DNA from: Azoarcus sp. Aa7
Lineage (GTDB): Bacteria > Pseudomonadota > Gammaproteobacteria > Burkholderiales > Rhodocyclaceae
Length of the DNA stretch: 64,000 nucleotides
NCBI RefSeq assembly: GCF_014822185.1
Contig: NZ_QVLR01000060.1
Location: forward strand, 1 to 64,000
Direction: 5' to 3'
The notes beneath the pieces were generated by a model. The model had not been told where the DNA came from and did no database searches. It saw only the letters and a list, made by a program, of their open reading frames with translations. Shown here one piece after another: positions 19,199 to 29,581 of the stretch (positions within the stretch are counted from its first letter, which is position 1; every line of letters begins with the position of its first letter). Position numbers and translations under genes: made by a program.

Positions 19199-21985
19199 TC
19201 ACACCATCGTATCCGGCTCGCCGCAGTGCTGGAGGATGTCCCGCCGGGCGGCATCGCGCAGTGCGAGCGCGGCGCTCCAGTCCTTGCCCCGGGGCAGGAT
19301 GGGGCGGCCGATCGTCACCGTGACGGGGCCGCGGCGCGGCCGCCAGGTCTCGTCGGGCAGCACCGTGCGCGTGCCGCGGATCGTGACCGGCACGACGGGG
19401 AGGTCGGCCTCGCACGCGGCGAGGAAGGCGCCGAGGCGGAACTCCTGCAGGCCGGGCCGCCGCACGAAGGTGCCTTCGGGGAAGTAGAACAGCGCCGAGC
19501 CCAGCCGTGCGCGTTCGGCGAGCCGCTTCGCGGCGTCCGCGCTGTCCTGCACCGCGAAACGTTCGATGAACTCCGTTCCCAGACCCTGCAGGAAGCGGCG
19601 CGCGATGGCGTTGTCGAGCAGCTCGCGCTTGGCGACGAAGACGAAGGGGCGGGGCAGCGCCGCAGCGGCGATCAGGCCGTCGAGGTAGCTTGCGTGGTTC
19701 GCGACGACGATGCAGGGGGCGGATGCGGGAAGGTTCGCCTGTCCCTTGACGTCGATGCGGACGCCGATCAGGCCGGCCAGCAGTCGCGCGCCCCCGCGGC
19801 CGATGTGCCAACCGATGGCAGGGCGGCGCAGCCCTGCGACGGCGAGCCAGACGGGGATCGCGAGCAGCACGAGCGCAGTCCACGCCCAGGCGGCCCACAG
19901 CGTGGCGCCCGTGCGTTGCAGGGCCTGGGTCGCGTTGCGGCTGGCGGCAAGCGCGGCGAGTCGCAGCATCTGCATGCGCACGCTGTGCTGGCGGCCGAGC
20001 ACGCCGCTCTGGTACAGCTCGCGCGTCGCGGCGCGCCGGATCTTGCCGCTGGAAGTCTTCAGTACGCTGTGCGGCGGTGCGAGCACGACCTCGTCGAGCG
20101 GCACGCCGAGCAGGTCGACCGCCAGGTTGCCGACCGCATGTTCGAGCCGCCGGCGTTCGGCATCGTCGGCGCTGCGCGTCTCGACGACGGCGACCAGGCG
20201 CTCGCTTGCCGTCGCGGGATCGGCGACCCCGAACACCGCGACGCAGCCGCGGCGCACGCCGGCCAGTGCGCCGATCGCATCTTCCAGCTCGTAGGGGTAC
20301 AGGTTGCGTCCGCCGCGGATGATCATGTCCTTGACGCGACCGGTCACGAACAGCTCGCCCTCGGCCAGGTAGCCGAGGTCGCCGGTGTCCAGCCAGCCGG
20401 CCCGCAGCAGCTTGCGCGTCTCCTCGGGATTGCGCAGGTAGCCGGCGGTCGCCGACGGGCCGCGGAATTCGATGCGGCCGACGCGGCGGTCGGGGAGTTC
20501 GTCGCCGTTCGGCCCGACGATGCGCACTTCATGGCCGGGCAGCGGCTGGCCGCAGCCGACGAAGCGGATCGCGCTCGCGTCCTCGGCGGCGGCGCGGACC
20601 GCCTCGGTGCGGAAGAAGGCTTCGCGCGCGACGCGGTCGATGCGCGGACCGCGTCCGGGTGGCGGCACGGCAAGACCGACCGCGTTTTCGGCGAGGCCGT
20701 AGGCGGGGGTCATCGTTTCGCGGTGCAGGCCGTAGCGGGCGAGGCGAGCGGCGAAGTGCTCCAGCGTGTCCGGGTTCACCGGCTCGGCGCCGTTCGCGGC
20801 GATGCGCCAGCGCGAGAGGTCCAGACCGGCGAGTTCGGGTTCCTCGACGTGCTTCAGCACGAGCTCGTAGGCGAAGTTCGGCGCCGCCGAGAGCGTGCCG
20901 CGGTAGCGGTGCAGGGCGCGCAGCCAGCGCACCGGTCGCGACAGGAAATCCAGCGGCGACATCAGCACGAGCGGGCAGCCGTTGTACAGGCTGCCCAGCC
21001 AGGCGGCGATCAGGCCCATGTCGTGGTACAGCGGCAGCCAGCTCACCGTGACGTCCGCCGCCGTGATGGCGACGCTGCGGCTCCACGCGCGGATGTTGGC
21101 GAGCAGGTTCGCGTGCGTGAGCATCACGCCCTTGGGGTTGCCGGTGCTGCCCGAGGTGTATTGCAGCAGCGCGAGGTCTTCCGCCCGCGGCGTCGCGGCT
21201 GCGGGACTGCTGTTGCCTGCTGAGAGCTCGCGTGCGGTGACGGTGTGCCTGAGGTGCCCCGAGGGCGTGGAGATCAGGCGGGCAACCGGCTGCACCTGCG
21301 CGTCGGTGATCAGCACCGGCGCGCGGCAGCTCTCCAGGATGCCGGACTGGCGGCGCAGGTGGTCCTCGAGCTGGGAGGGGCGCGTGGGCGGGTACATCGG
21401 CACCGGCACGCCGCCCGCGAGCAGGGCGCCGAAGAAGCTCGTGAAGAACTCCAGCGAGGTCGGCAGCATGATCGCCACCGCGTCGCCCGGCGCGATGCCG
21501 CGCTGCTGCAGCCCGGCGGCGATGCGCTGTGCCCCCTGCAGCAGCTCGCGGTGCGTGAGCGTGCCGACCTCGGCGTCGTCGTGCAGCAGGCGGATATGCA
21601 CGTGTTCGGGGGAACGCTCCGCGTGCCACAGCAGGACTTCGACGAGCGTCGATGCACCGACCGGGGCCTCGATGTGCCCGGCGTCCGGCGCAGCGGCGAT
21701 CTCCGGCGCGGACGAGGTCGCCTCCGGTCGTGCGGCGCGCAGCGCGGCAAACAGCTGGCGCGGGGTTTCCGCCGTGGCGAGGGTGTCTTCGGGCAGGCGG
21801 GCACGCGCCGCGCGCTCGATGCGCGCGAGCAGCTCGACGCGCGCAAGGCTGTCGAGTCCGAGGTCGCGTTCGAGGTGGCTGTCGAGACCGGCTTCCGGCG
21901 GCTTGCCGGGGCGCAGCTCGCTGACGAGCCCGCGCACGATCCCGAGCACCTCGGCGGCGTCGATTGCCGGACGGCTTCGATTCAT
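19199..21985 (-). CDS. ACP - acyl-AMP ligase - acyltransferase fusion protein
   Basis: A 928-residue three-domain protein. Residues 1-90 form an acyl carrier domain with the phosphopantetheine motif DLGLDSLARV (Ser46). Residues about 100-660 form a fatty-acyl-AMP ligase-like adenylation domain (YTSGSTGNPKGVM, LPLYHDMGLI, YGLAENAVG, DTGDLGYL, SSGKIRRAA). Two hydrophobic helices follow, then a PlsC-type 1-acylglycerol-3-phosphate acyltransferase domain with NHASYLD (from residue 763) and FPEGTF. Inference: a fatty acid is activated, loaded on the internal carrier and passed to a lipid acceptor at the inner membrane, similar in logic to Aas. The acceptor is unknown. The downstream gap to frmA is 129 bases. 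Confidence 0.85.
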   Translation of the reverse strand: MNRSRPAIDAAEVLGIVRGLVSELRPGKPPEAGLDSHLERDLGLDSLARVELLARIERAARARLPEDTLATAETPRQLFAALRAARPEATSSAPEIAAAPDAGHIEAPVGASTLVEVLLWHAERSPEHVHIRLLHDDAEVGTLTHRELLQGAQRIAAGLQQRGIAPGDAVAIMLPTSLEFFTSFFGALLAGGVPVPMYPPTRPSQLEDHLRRQSGILESCRAPVLITDAQVQPVARLISTPSGHLRHTVTARELSAGNSSPAAATPRAEDLALLQYTSGSTGNPKGVMLTHANLLANIRAWSRSVAITAADVTVSWLPLYHDMGLIAAWLGSLYNGCPLVLMSPLDFLSRPVRWLRALHRYRGTLSAAPNFAYELVLKHVEEPELAGLDLSRWRIAANGAEPVNPDTLEHFAARLARYGLHRETMTPAYGLAENAVGLAVPPPGRGPRIDRVAREAFFRTEAVRAAAEDASAIRFVGCGQPLPGHEVRIVGPNGDELPDRRVGRIEFRGPSATAGYLRNPEETRKLLRAGWLDTGDLGYLAEGELFVTGRVKDMIIRGGRNLYPYELEDAIGALAGVRRGCVAVFGVADPATASERLVAVVETRSADDAERRRLEHAVGNLAVDLLGVPLDEVVLAPPHSVLKTSSGKIRRAATRELYQSGVLGRQHSVRMQMLRLAALAASRNATQALQRTGATLWAAWAWTALVLLAIPVWLAVAGLRRPAIGWHIGRGGARLLAGLIGVRIDVKGQANLPASAPCIVVANHASYLDGLIAAAALPRPFVFVAKRELLDNAIARRFLQGLGTEFIERFAVQDSADAAKRLAERARLGSALFYFPEGTFVRRPGLQEFRLGAFLAACEADLPVVPVTIRGTRTVLPDETWRPRRGPVTVTIGRPILPRGKDWSAALALRDAARRDILQHCGEPDTMV

Positions 21986-22043
21986 GGCGAGGTTCCGACC
22001 GCAATGCCCGTCGCGGCGCGTACGGGCCGGGTCTTCCCCCTTT

Positions 22044-22697
22044 TTAGCCTCTGGTCGCGAGTCCTGCCGTGACGGCGTCGCTCGCGGGCAGCGCGCGCAC
22101 GCCGCGGCAATCGGTCGCGCGGATCTGCTGCAGCATGTAGTCGGCGGTCAAAGTGGGCAGCATCGCGCGCAGGTAGCGCGCCAGGTTGAGCATCTGGCGG
22201 TTGTCGAGTTCGGTCTCGCAGTTGGTGCGGCCGAAGTCCTCGTCGGGCGGGATCTGCGAGAAGCCGAGCCGCGCATTGGGGGCGATCTCGCGTCGGGTGC
22301 CCGCGGCAAACACCAGCAGGCACAGGGTGTGGCAGGTGCTGCCGGCGGCGATGCGGGTGTCGAAGCCGCGGTTGCGCAGCATCGAGCCGACGGTCATCGC
22401 GGCGCCGACGCTGCCGTCGGCGAGGTCGAGGACCACGGTCTTGCCCTGGCACGAACGCTTCGCGAGCGCGTCGCTGGCCAGTCTCAGCGAGGATACGGCG
22501 GCCGGCGTCAGGGTGCCGCGCAGCGTGAGCTCGCAGTCCGCGCCGCGTTGCGCGGCCGCCACGTCGCCGCCCTTGTAGGCGAAATGTTCCGCCTTGGCGT
22601 CGGCCTTCGGCTCCACGGTCGGGGCAAGCCCGCAGCCCGCTACGGCCAGAGCCGTGGCGGCGGCAGCAAGGAGATGCCAGGGGAAGCGGATGTGCAT
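22044..22697 (-). CDS. Periplasmic lipoprotein, ClpP/crotonase-like fold (COG3904 type)
   Basis: A 217-residue lipoprotein. The N-terminus has a signal with lipobox LAVAGC (Cys about 22). The rest resembles the predicted periplasmic proteins of COG3904, which have a ClpP-like fold: VVLDLADGSVGAAMTVGSML and a TCHTLCLLVFAAGTRREI segment at the place where ClpP-like proteins hold their catalytic serine. No obvious serine nucleophile is seen there, so catalysis is uncertain. It is divergent from rtcB and lies 58 bases upstream of the ACP-ligase-acyltransferase gene, possibly cotranscribed with it. Confidence 0.65.
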   Translation of the reverse strand: MHIRFPWHLLAAAATALAVAGCGLAPTVEPKADAKAEHFAYKGGDVAAAQRGADCELTLRGTLTPAAVSSLRLASDALAKRSCQGKTVVLDLADGSVGAAMTVGSMLRNRGFDTRIAAGSTCHTLCLLVFAAGTRREIAPNARLGFSQIPPDEDFGRTNCETELDNRQMLNLARYLRAMLPTLTADYMLQQIRATDCRGVRALPASDAVTAGLATRG

Positions 22698-22783
22698 GGA
22701 GTCACTCTCCTGATGATCTGCGGCAAGCTGTTCGGCGGCCTCGGGCCGGATTCGCCGCCGATATTAGCGCAGCGCGAACGTGT

Positions 22784-22818
22784 GCCCCTGCAGCTTACTA
22801 AAATATCACGGCAGGGGC
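22784..22818. promoter_or_regulatory. Inverted repeat in rtcB upstream region
   Basis: GCCCCTGC (22784-22791) and GCAGGGGC (22811-22818) are perfect inverted arms around a 19-base AT-rich centre (contains CTAAAATAT). It lies between the divergent lipoprotein and rtcB genes. It could be an operator or a stem in the rtcB leader. No clear sigma-54 promoter (GG/GC at -24/-12) was found here. Confidence 0.35.
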
Positions 22819-22983
22819 GCCCGCCCGGAGCGGGGCGGCGCACGATGTGTGAGCCATGCGGGCAGCTATTGGCTATGCTGCACATGACAGGAGCACGTAG
22901 TGCAGCGTCGCGGTACGCTCAGGCGCGCGCGATCGGGCGGGCGCGGCGCTGAACGGCGGCATGGAAGCGGCAGGAGGCAGACG

Positions 22984-24414
22984 ATGGAACTCCGGAAATT
23001 CCGCCAACGCGGCCCGTATGAATGGGAGCTGCCCGCCACGGGGCGCATGCGCGTGCCCGGCGTGATCTTCGCGTCGCACGAACTGATGGAGGCGATGGAC
23101 GAGAAGGTCGCCGAACAGGTCGCGAACGTCGCGAGCCTGCCGGGCATCGTCGCGGCCTCCTATGCGATGCCCGACGCGCACTCGGGCTACGGCTTCCCGA
23201 TCGGCGGCGTCGCGGCCTTCGATGCGGACGAGGGCGGCGTCGTGTCGGCGGGCGGGGTCGGCTTCGACATCTCCTGCGGCGTGCGTACGCTGCACACGGG
23301 GCTCAAGCTGGCCGAGGTGGAGGCGCACAAGAAGCGCCTCGCCGACGTGCTGTATGCGCGCATCCCGGCCGGCGTCGGCAGCACCGGCGCGTTGCGCCTG
23401 TCCGGGCCGGAGACGGATGCGATGCTCAAGGGCGGCGCGCGCTGGGCGGTGAAGGAAGGCTACGGCAGCGAGGCCGATCTCGCGCACATCGAGGAGTCGG
23501 GCTGTGTCGCCGGCGCCGACCCGCACGCGGTGTCGGACATGGCGAAGAAGCGCCAGCGCGACGAGATGGGAACGCTCGGCTCGGGCAACCACTACCTCGA
23601 AGTGCAGGTGGTCGACGAGGTGTTCGACGCGGCGGCCGCGCAGGCTTACGGGCTCGCGAAGGGCGACGTCGTCGTGAGCATACACTGCGGTTCGCGCGGG
23701 CTCGGACATCAGATCGGCACCGACTACCTGCGCGAGATGGTGATCGCCGCGCCGGCCGCCGGCATCGTGCTGCCGGACCGCGAGCTCGCCTGCGCGCCGC
23801 TGAAGTCGACGCTGGGTCAGCGCTATCTGGGCGCGATGCGCGCCGGGATCAACTGCGCGCTCGCGAACCGGCAGATCCTCACCCATCTCGCGCGCGAGGC
23901 CTTTGCGCAGGTCTTTCCGCACGTGCGCCTGGCGGTGCTGTACGACGTGTCGCACAACACCTGCAAGGAGGAGACGCACCGCGTCGGCGACGAGCGGCGG
24001 CGGCTCTTCGTGCATCGCAAGGGCGCGACGCGCGCCTTCGGGCCGGGGCACGCGGAGCTGCCGCGCGAGTACCGCGAGGCCGGCCAGCCGGTGCTGATCG
24101 GCGGCAGCATGGGCACGGCGTCGTGGATCCTCGCCGGCGCCGCAGGCACCGAGGAGCGGGCGTTCGGCTCGGCCTGCCACGGCGCGGGCCGTGCGATGAG
24201 CCGCAACGAGGCGCTGCGCCGCTGGCACGGCCGCCAGGTCGTCGACGAGCTCGCCGCACGCGGCATCCTGATCCGCAGCCCGAGCGTCCGCGGCGTCGCC
24301 GAGGAAGCGCCGCTCGCCTACAAGGACGTCGACGCCGTCGTCGAGGCGGCCGACCGGGCGGGTCTGGCGATCAAGGTGGTGCGGCTCGCGCCGCTGGTTT
24401 GCATCAAGGGTTGA
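22984..24414 (+). CDS. rtcB: RtcB-family RNA ligase
   Basis: A 476-residue RtcB, the GTP- and Mn-dependent ligase joining RNA 2',3'-cyclic phosphate or 3'-phosphate to 5'-OH ends. Metal and GTP sites are present: GGVGFDISCGVR (catalytic-site Cys), MGTLGSGNHYLEVQ, SIHCGSRGLGHQIG, YDVSHNTCKEE, GSMGTASWIL and the guanylylated-histidine segment ACHGAGRAMSRN. The length matches the long archaeal-like class better than the roughly 400-residue E. coli form. A good GGAGG precedes the ATG. It has no adjacent RtcA, RtcR or archease; instead it leads a ligase/dehydrogenase run with only 33 bases to the next gene. Confidence 0.92.
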   Translation: MELRKFRQRGPYEWELPATGRMRVPGVIFASHELMEAMDEKVAEQVANVASLPGIVAASYAMPDAHSGYGFPIGGVAAFDADEGGVVSAGGVGFDISCGVRTLHTGLKLAEVEAHKKRLADVLYARIPAGVGSTGALRLSGPETDAMLKGGARWAVKEGYGSEADLAHIEESGCVAGADPHAVSDMAKKRQRDEMGTLGSGNHYLEVQVVDEVFDAAAAQAYGLAKGDVVVSIHCGSRGLGHQIGTDYLREMVIAAPAAGIVLPDRELACAPLKSTLGQRYLGAMRAGINCALANRQILTHLAREAFAQVFPHVRLAVLYDVSHNTCKEETHRVGDERRRLFVHRKGATRAFGPGHAELPREYREAGQPVLIGGSMGTASWILAGAAGTEERAFGSACHGAGRAMSRNEALRRWHGRQVVDELAARGILIRSPSVRGVAEEAPLAYKDVDAVVEAADRAGLAIKVVRLAPLVCIKG

Positions 24415-24447
24415 AAAGCACATCCGTACGCAACGGAGGAGGGAGTG

Positions 24448-26214
24448 ATGGAGCGAACTTCGATCATCCGCAAGACGGCAGCGGAGCTTCGAACCCGGCC
24501 GAACCTCGTCGATTACGAGGCGACCCGCCGCGGCTTTGACTGGGACATCGCGCGCGAGGCGCTCGCAGGCCTGCCCGGTGGGGCGCTCAACATCGCCTAC
24601 GAGACGGTCGTGCGCCACGCCGGCGGGCGGCTGCGCGACCATCTGGCGTTCCGCTTCCTCGGCCAGAGCGGCGCGGTGCGCGACCTCAGCTACGGCGACC
24701 TCGCGGCCCTCACGGCGCGCTTCGCCAACGTGCTGCGCGGGCTCGATGTCGTGCGCGGCGAGCGCGTGTTCGTGCTCACCGGACGCATCCCCGAGCTCTA
24801 TGCCGCGGTGCTCGGCGGCCTGCGCGCCGGCTGCGCGGTGTCGCCGCTGTTCTCCGCCTTCGGGCCGGAGCCGATCGCCACGCGCCTGAACCTCGGCCAG
24901 GGCGCGGTGCTGGTGACGACCGAATCGCTGTACCAGCGCAAGGTCGCGAAAATCCGCGGCGAGCTGACGACGCTGCGTCACGTGTTGCTCGTCGGCGAGG
25001 GGGGTACCCCGACCGACGTTCCCGGTACGCACGACCTCGGGCGCCTGATGGCGGCGGCGTCGGACGACTTCCCGACCGTGCCGACGCGCCCCGACGAGCT
25101 CGCGCTGCTGCATTTCACGAGCGGCACGACCGGCACGCCCAAGGGCGCGATGCACGTGCATGGCGCCGTCGCGACGCACTGGGCGACCGGCCTCTACGCG
25201 CTCGACCTGCATCCCGACGACGTGTTCTGGTGCACGGCCGATCCGGGCTGGGTCACCGGCACCTCCTACGGCATCATCGCGCCGCTGCTGCATGGCGTGA
25301 CCTCGATCGTCGACGAAGGCGACTTCGACGCCGAACGCTGGTACCGCATCCTGCACGAGCAGAAGGTCACGGTCTGGTACACCGCGCCGACCGCGATCCG
25401 CATGCTGATGAAGGCGGGGCCGGAGCTTGCGCAGCGCTTCAGCTTCCCGAGCCTGCGCTTCGTCGCGAGCGTCGGCGAGCCGCTCAACCCCGAGGCCGTG
25501 TGGTGGGGCAAGGAGGTGCTGGGCCTGCCGATCCACGACAACTGGTGGCAGACCGAGACGGGCGGGATCATGATTGCCAACGTGCCGGCGCTGGACATCA
25601 AGCCGGGCTCGATGGGCCGGCCGCTGCCGGGGGTCGAGGCCGCGATCGTGCGCGAAGGCAAGGACGGCCTCGTCGAGGTCATCGAGGAGCCCGATGTCGA
25701 AGGCGAACTCGCGCTGCTGCGCGGCTGGCCGGCGATGCTGCGCGGCTACCTGAACAACGAGGAGCGCTACCGCAAGTGCTTCTCGGGTGTGTGGTACCTC
25801 ACCGGCGACCTCGCGCGGCGCGATGCCGACGGCTACTTCTGGTTCGTCGGGCGCAAGGACGACGTGATCAAGTCGGCCGGCCACCTGATCGGCCCCTTCG
25901 AGGTCGAGAGCGCGCTGATGGAGCATCCGGCGGTCGCCGAAGCCGGCGTGATCGGCAAGCCGGACGCGATGGTCGGCGAGGTCGTGAAGGCCTTCGTGTC
26001 GTTGAAGAAGGGCTTCGAGCCGAGCGAGGCGCTGCGCATGGAGCTGCTTGCGCACGCGCGCAGGAAGCTCGGCGCCGCCGTCGCGCCGAAGGAGATCGAC
26101 TTCGCGACGACGCTGCCGCGCACGCGCAGCGGCAAGATCATGCGCCGGCTGCTGAAGGCGCGCGAGCTGGGATTGCCCGAAGGCGACACCTCGACGCTGG
26201 AGGCCGGCGCATGA
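24448..26214 (+). CDS. Acetyl-CoA synthetase-like AMP-forming ligase
   Basis: A 588-residue acyl-CoA synthetase close to the acetyl-CoA synthetase family. Motifs: [20 protein letters not shown] (ATP loop), [10 protein letters not shown] (acetyl-CoA-synthetase-like A5), [10 protein letters not shown] and the C-terminal [11 protein letters not shown] whose lysine is the usual acetylation site. Length is shorter than AcsA (about 650), closer to the acetoin/acetate-type paralogue. GGAGGAGG lies just before the ATG. Its stop overlaps the E1alpha start, tying it to the dehydrogenase genes; it may recapture acetate or activate a short acid for the same pathway. Confidence 0.88.
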   Translation: MERTSIIRKTAAELRTRPNLVDYEATRRGFDWDIAREALAGLPGGALNIAYETVVRHAGGRLRDHLAFRFLGQSGAVRDLSYGDLAALTARFANVLRGLDVVRGERVFVLTGRIPELYAAVLGGLRAGCAVSPLFSAFGPEPIATRLNLGQGAVLVTTESLYQRKVAKIRGELTTLRHVLLVGEGGTPTDVPGTHDLGRLMAAASDDFPTVPTRPDELALLHFTSGTTGTPKGAMHVHGAVATHWATGLYALDLHPDDVFWCTADPGWVTGTSYGIIAPLLHGVTSIVDEGDFDAERWYRILHEQKVTVWYTAPTAIRMLMKAGPELAQRFSFPSLRFVASVGEPLNPEAVWWGKEVLGLPIHDNWWQTETGGIMIANVPALDIKPGSMGRPLPGVEAAIVREGKDGLVEVIEEPDVEGELALLRGWPAMLRGYLNNEERYRKCFSGVWYLTGDLARRDADGYFWFVGRKDDVIKSAGHLIGPFEVESALMEHPAVAEAGVIGKPDAMVGEVVKAFVSLKKGFEPSEALRMELLAHARRKLGAAVAPKEIDFATTLPRTRSGKIMRRLLKARELGLPEGDTSTLEAGA

Positions 26215-27230
26215 ACGAGACGGGAGGCAAGACGAAGGCCGGGACCGGGATGCCGGTGCAGCCAGGGCGGCCGTTTGCACATCGGCTGCTCGCGGACATG
26301 CTGCGCATCCGCCGCATGGAGGAAAAATGCGCCGAGCTCTACGGCGCGCAGAAGATCCGCGGCTTCCTGCACCTCTACATCGGCGAGGAGGCCTGCGCGA
26401 CCGGCGCGATGCACGCGCTCGACGCGGACGACAACGTCGTCGCGACCTACCGCGAGCACGGGCACGCGCTGCTGCGCGGCGTGCCGATGGACGCGATCAT
26501 GGCCGAGATGTTCGGCAAGGCCGCCGGGTGCTCGCGCGGACGCGGCGGCTCGATGCATCTCTTCGACGCCGCGCGGCGGTTCTACGGCGGCAATGCGATC
26601 GTCGGCGGCGGCCTGCCGCTGGCGGTCGGGCTCGCGCTCGCGGACCGGATGCAGGGCATCCGCCGCGTGACGGCGTGCTTCTTCGGCGAGGGAGCGGTCG
26701 CCGAAGGGGCGTTCCACGAAGGCATGAACCTCGCCGCGCTGTGGCGGTTGCCGGTGCTCTTCCTGTGCGAGAACAACCTGTACGCGATGGGCACTGCGCT
26801 GGATCGTTCGGAGTCGCAGACCGAGCTGTGTGTGAAGGCAGCGAGCTACAAGGTGCCGACGCTGAAGGTGGACGGCATGGACGTGCTGGCGGTGCATGAG
26901 GCGACGCGTCGTGCCGCGCAGCAGGTGCGCGAGGAGGGCGGGCCCTTCTTCGTCGAGTTCCGCACCTTCCGTTTCCGCGCGCACTCGATGTTCGACCCCG
27001 AGCTGTACCGCGACAAGGCCGAGGTCGAGGAATGGAAGAAGCGTGGGCCGATCCACAGCTTTTCGGCGCAGTTGAAGGCGGCGGGCGAGCTGACCGAGGA
27101 CGGCTTCCTCGAACTCGACGCTGAAGCCGAGGCGGAGGTCGCCGCTGCGGTGGCGTTCGCCGAGGCCGCGCCGTGGGAGCCGGTCGAGGACCTGCTGCGC
27201 GACGTCACGACACCGGGAGCGACGCGATGA
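26211..27230 (+). CDS. 2-oxoacid/acetoin dehydrogenase E1 component, alpha subunit
   Basis: A 339-residue thiamine diphosphate-dependent E1 alpha subunit (AcoA/PdhA type). Thiamine site: [20 protein letters not shown] followed by [10 protein letters not shown]; the usual GDG is GEG, seen in some acetoin-type relatives. Other motifs are [26 protein letters not shown] and [11 protein letters not shown]. The start overlaps the ligase stop (ATGA) and the stop overlaps E1beta, so three genes are translationally coupled. It would decarboxylate a 2-oxoacid or cleave acetoin; the substrate is not determined. Confidence 0.9.
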   Translation: MNETGGKTKAGTGMPVQPGRPFAHRLLADMLRIRRMEEKCAELYGAQKIRGFLHLYIGEEACATGAMHALDADDNVVATYREHGHALLRGVPMDAIMAEMFGKAAGCSRGRGGSMHLFDAARRFYGGNAIVGGGLPLAVGLALADRMQGIRRVTACFFGEGAVAEGAFHEGMNLAALWRLPVLFLCENNLYAMGTALDRSESQTELCVKAASYKVPTLKVDGMDVLAVHEATRRAAQQVREEGGPFFVEFRTFRFRAHSMFDPELYRDKAEVEEWKKRGPIHSFSAQLKAAGELTEDGFLELDAEAEAEVAAAVAFAEAAPWEPVEDLLRDVTTPGATR

Positions 27231-28198
27231 GGATCAGCTACCGCGAGGCGATGCGCCAGGCGCTGCACGATGCGCTCGCCAGTGATCCGCGCGTCTTCCT
27301 GATGGGCGAGGACGTGGGCCGCTACGGCGGCACCTACGCGGTGTCCAAGGGCTTCTACGACGAGTTCGGACCCGAGCGCATCCGCGACACGCCGCTCTCC
27401 GAGCTGGGTTTCGTCGGCGCCGGCATCGGCGCGGCGCTGGGCGGCATGCGGCCGATCGTCGAGGTCATGACGGTGAATTTCAGCCTGCTCGCGCTCGACC
27501 AGATCGTGAACAGCGCCGCGCTGCTGCGCCACATGTCCGGCGGTCAGGTGTCGGTGCCGCTGGTGATCCGCATGGCGACCGGCGCGGGACGCCAGCTCGC
27601 GGCCCAGCACTCGCACAGCCTGGAGAACTGGTACGCCCACATCCCCGGCATCCGCGTGCTCGCGCCGGCGACGATCGCCGACGCGCGCGGCATGCTCGCG
27701 CCCGCGCTCGCCGATCCCGATCCGGTCGTGATGTTCGAGCATGCCCAGCTCTACAACATGGAAGGGAAACTGCCCGACAACTGGCAGTGCGACATCGAAC
27801 GCGCCGCGATCCGTCGCCCCGGCAGCCAGCTGAGCCTGATCACCTACGGCGGCAGCCTGCCCAAGGCGCTGGACGCCGCGGCCGAGCTCGCGCGCGACGG
27901 CATCGACGTCGAGGTCGTCGACCTGCGCGTGCTGCGTCCGCTGGATACCGAGACCATCGCGGAGTCGGTGAGCCGCACGCACCGCGCGGTGATCGTCGAC
28001 GAAGGCTGGCGCAGCGGCAGCCTCGCCGCGGAGGTGATGGCGCGCATCGTCGAGAACTGCTTCTACGACCTCGATGCGCCGCCGGTGCGCGTGTGCAGCG
28101 AGGAAGTGCCGATCCCCTACGCGAAGCACATGGAGGGCGCCGCACTGCCGCAGCCGGCGAAGATCGTCGCCGCGGTCAGGGAGGTGCTGAATGTTTGA
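27227..28198 (+). CDS. 2-oxoacid/acetoin dehydrogenase E1 component, beta subunit
   Basis: A 323-residue E1 beta subunit. Conserved sequences include [15 protein letters not shown] at the start, [54 protein letters not shown] and [13 protein letters not shown]. It completes the heterotetrameric E1 with the alpha subunit; the stop overlaps the E2 start by eight bases. Confidence 0.93.
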   Translation: MRISYREAMRQALHDALASDPRVFLMGEDVGRYGGTYAVSKGFYDEFGPERIRDTPLSELGFVGAGIGAALGGMRPIVEVMTVNFSLLALDQIVNSAALLRHMSGGQVSVPLVIRMATGAGRQLAAQHSHSLENWYAHIPGIRVLAPATIADARGMLAPALADPDPVVMFEHAQLYNMEGKLPDNWQCDIERAAIRRPGSQLSLITYGGSLPKALDAAAELARDGIDVEVVDLRVLRPLDTETIAESVSRTHRAVIVDEGWRSGSLAAEVMARIVENCFYDLDAPPVRVCSEEVPIPYAKHMEGAALPQPAKIVAAVREVLNV

Positions 28199-29363
28199 CT
28201 TCACGTTGCCCTCGCTCGGCGCGGACATGGACGAGGGCAAGCTCATCGAATGGAAGGTGAAACCGGGCGACGCGGTGAGCAAGGGACAGGTCGTCGCGAT
28301 CGTGGATACCTCCAAGGCGGCCGTCGACGTCGAGATCTGGCAGGACGGCGTCGTGCATGAGCTGCTGATCGAGCCTGGGGAGAGGATTCCCGTCGGCACC
28401 GTGTTGGCGACGCTGCTCGAACCGGGTGAAGAGGCGCCGCCGCAGGGGGCTGCGCGAGGGGGGAGACAAGCGGGCGCACGAGCTCCCGCTGCGCCGGGCG
28501 CCGGCGCCGCGGAAACCGCACGCCTGCGCATCTCGCCCGCCGCACGCAAGCGTGCCGAGGCGCTCGGGGTGGATCTCGCCCGGCTCAATGGCTCCGGCCC
28601 GGGCGGCGCGGTGACGCTCGCCGACGTCGAGGTCGCGGTGCAGCCCGGAGCGCCGAAGGCCCCCGAAGCTGCGCCGGCAGCGCATCCCGCGGCCGACAGG
28701 AACGCGGAGATGCGTCGCGCGATCGCTGCGGCGATGAGCCGCTCGAAGCGCGAGATCCCGCATTACTACCTGTCCGAGACGATCCCGATGGCGCGTGCGC
28801 AGAACTGGCTCACGCAGGCCAACGAGGGGCGGCCGATCACCGAGCGACTCTTGATGGCGGTGGTGCAACTGAAGGCGGTTGCGGCGGCGCTTGCGCAGTA
28901 TCCCGAGATGAACGGCTTCTTCCGCGACGGCCGCTTCGAGCCGGTGCAGGCCGCCCACATCGGTGTCGCGATCTCGCTGCGCCAGGGCGGGCTGATCGCG
29001 CCCGCGCTGCACGACGTCGGCAGCAAACCGCTCGACCAGCTGATGCGCGAGCTCGCCGATCTCGTGAAGCGCACGCGTGCCGGTTCGCTGCGCAGCTCGG
29101 AGATGTCGGACCCGACGATTACCGTGACGAATCTCGGCGAGCAGGGCGTGGAAACCGTGATGGGCGTGATCTACCCGCCGCAGGTCGCGCTCGTCGGCTT
29201 CGGCCGCATCATGGAGCGGCCGTGGGTCGAGGATGGCGCCCTCGTCGCGCTGCCGACCGTCGTCGCGAGCCTCGCGGCGGATCACCGCGTCTCGGACGGG
29301 CACCGCGGAGCGCTCTTCCTCGCCGAACTGCGCGAGCGCCTGCTGCGGCCCGAGGAGTTGTGA
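28191..29363 (+). CDS. Dihydrolipoamide acyltransferase (E2)
   Basis: A 390-residue E2 with three domains. Residues 1-78 form a lipoyl domain with the modified lysine in [11 protein letters not shown] (about Lys42). An alanine/glycine/proline linker leads to the subunit-binding domain ([17 protein letters not shown] to [10 protein letters not shown], about 110-145). The catalytic domain runs from about 165 to the end and closes with the active-site segment [16 protein letters not shown] single lipoyl domain and short linker give a compact E2. No E3 (dihydrolipoamide dehydrogenase) gene follows, so an E3 from elsewhere in the genome must serve. Confidence 0.92.
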   Translation: MFDFTLPSLGADMDEGKLIEWKVKPGDAVSKGQVVAIVDTSKAAVDVEIWQDGVVHELLIEPGERIPVGTVLATLLEPGEEAPPQGAARGGRQAGARAPAAPGAGAAETARLRISPAARKRAEALGVDLARLNGSGPGGAVTLADVEVAVQPGAPKAPEAAPAAHPAADRNAEMRRAIAAAMSRSKREIPHYYLSETIPMARAQNWLTQANEGRPITERLLMAVVQLKAVAAALAQYPEMNGFFRDGRFEPVQAAHIGVAISLRQGGLIAPALHDVGSKPLDQLMRELADLVKRTRAGSLRSSEMSDPTITVTNLGEQGVETVMGVIYPPQVALVGFGRIMERPWVEDGALVALPTVVASLAADHRVSDGHRGALFLAELRERLLRPEEL

Positions 29364-29383
29364 CTACGCGTAGATGAAGGGGT

Positions 29384-29497
29384 CCGTAGGGCGGGAGGAG
29401 CCGAAGGCCTAATGTGTCAATTGCGCCGCCATGCGGCCCTTGGGCCGTTTGCGATGAGGGGATTGGCGGGATCCGCTACGCTCCTCCCGCCCTACGG
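29384..29497. repeat. Long palindrome, dispersed repeat copy 2
   Basis: Perfect 18-base arms, CCGTAGGGCGGGAGGAGC (29384-29401) and its reverse complement (29480-29497), enclose 78 bases that can form further small stems. It lies between the E2 and acyl carrier genes. The outer CGTAGGGCGG is shared with the element at 16998-17089, while the centre is different. It may cause partial termination after the dehydrogenase genes. Confidence 0.8.
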
Positions 29498-29581
29498 GGG
29501 GGTGCGATTGCCCTGCGCTCCGCTTGAAGAGGGGTAAAGCAGCACGGCATCGCTGAAGGGCACTGAAAAAAGGGGAAGCCG

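Noticed and set aside
22698-22983. Sigma-54 promoter for rtcB
   Set aside because: No GG/GC pair with correct spacing was found.
22873-26280. A minus-strand frame of 1135 codons opposite rtcB and the ligase
   Set aside because: Repetitive His/Arg/Glu composition with no motif; the plus-strand genes have full catalytic motifs.
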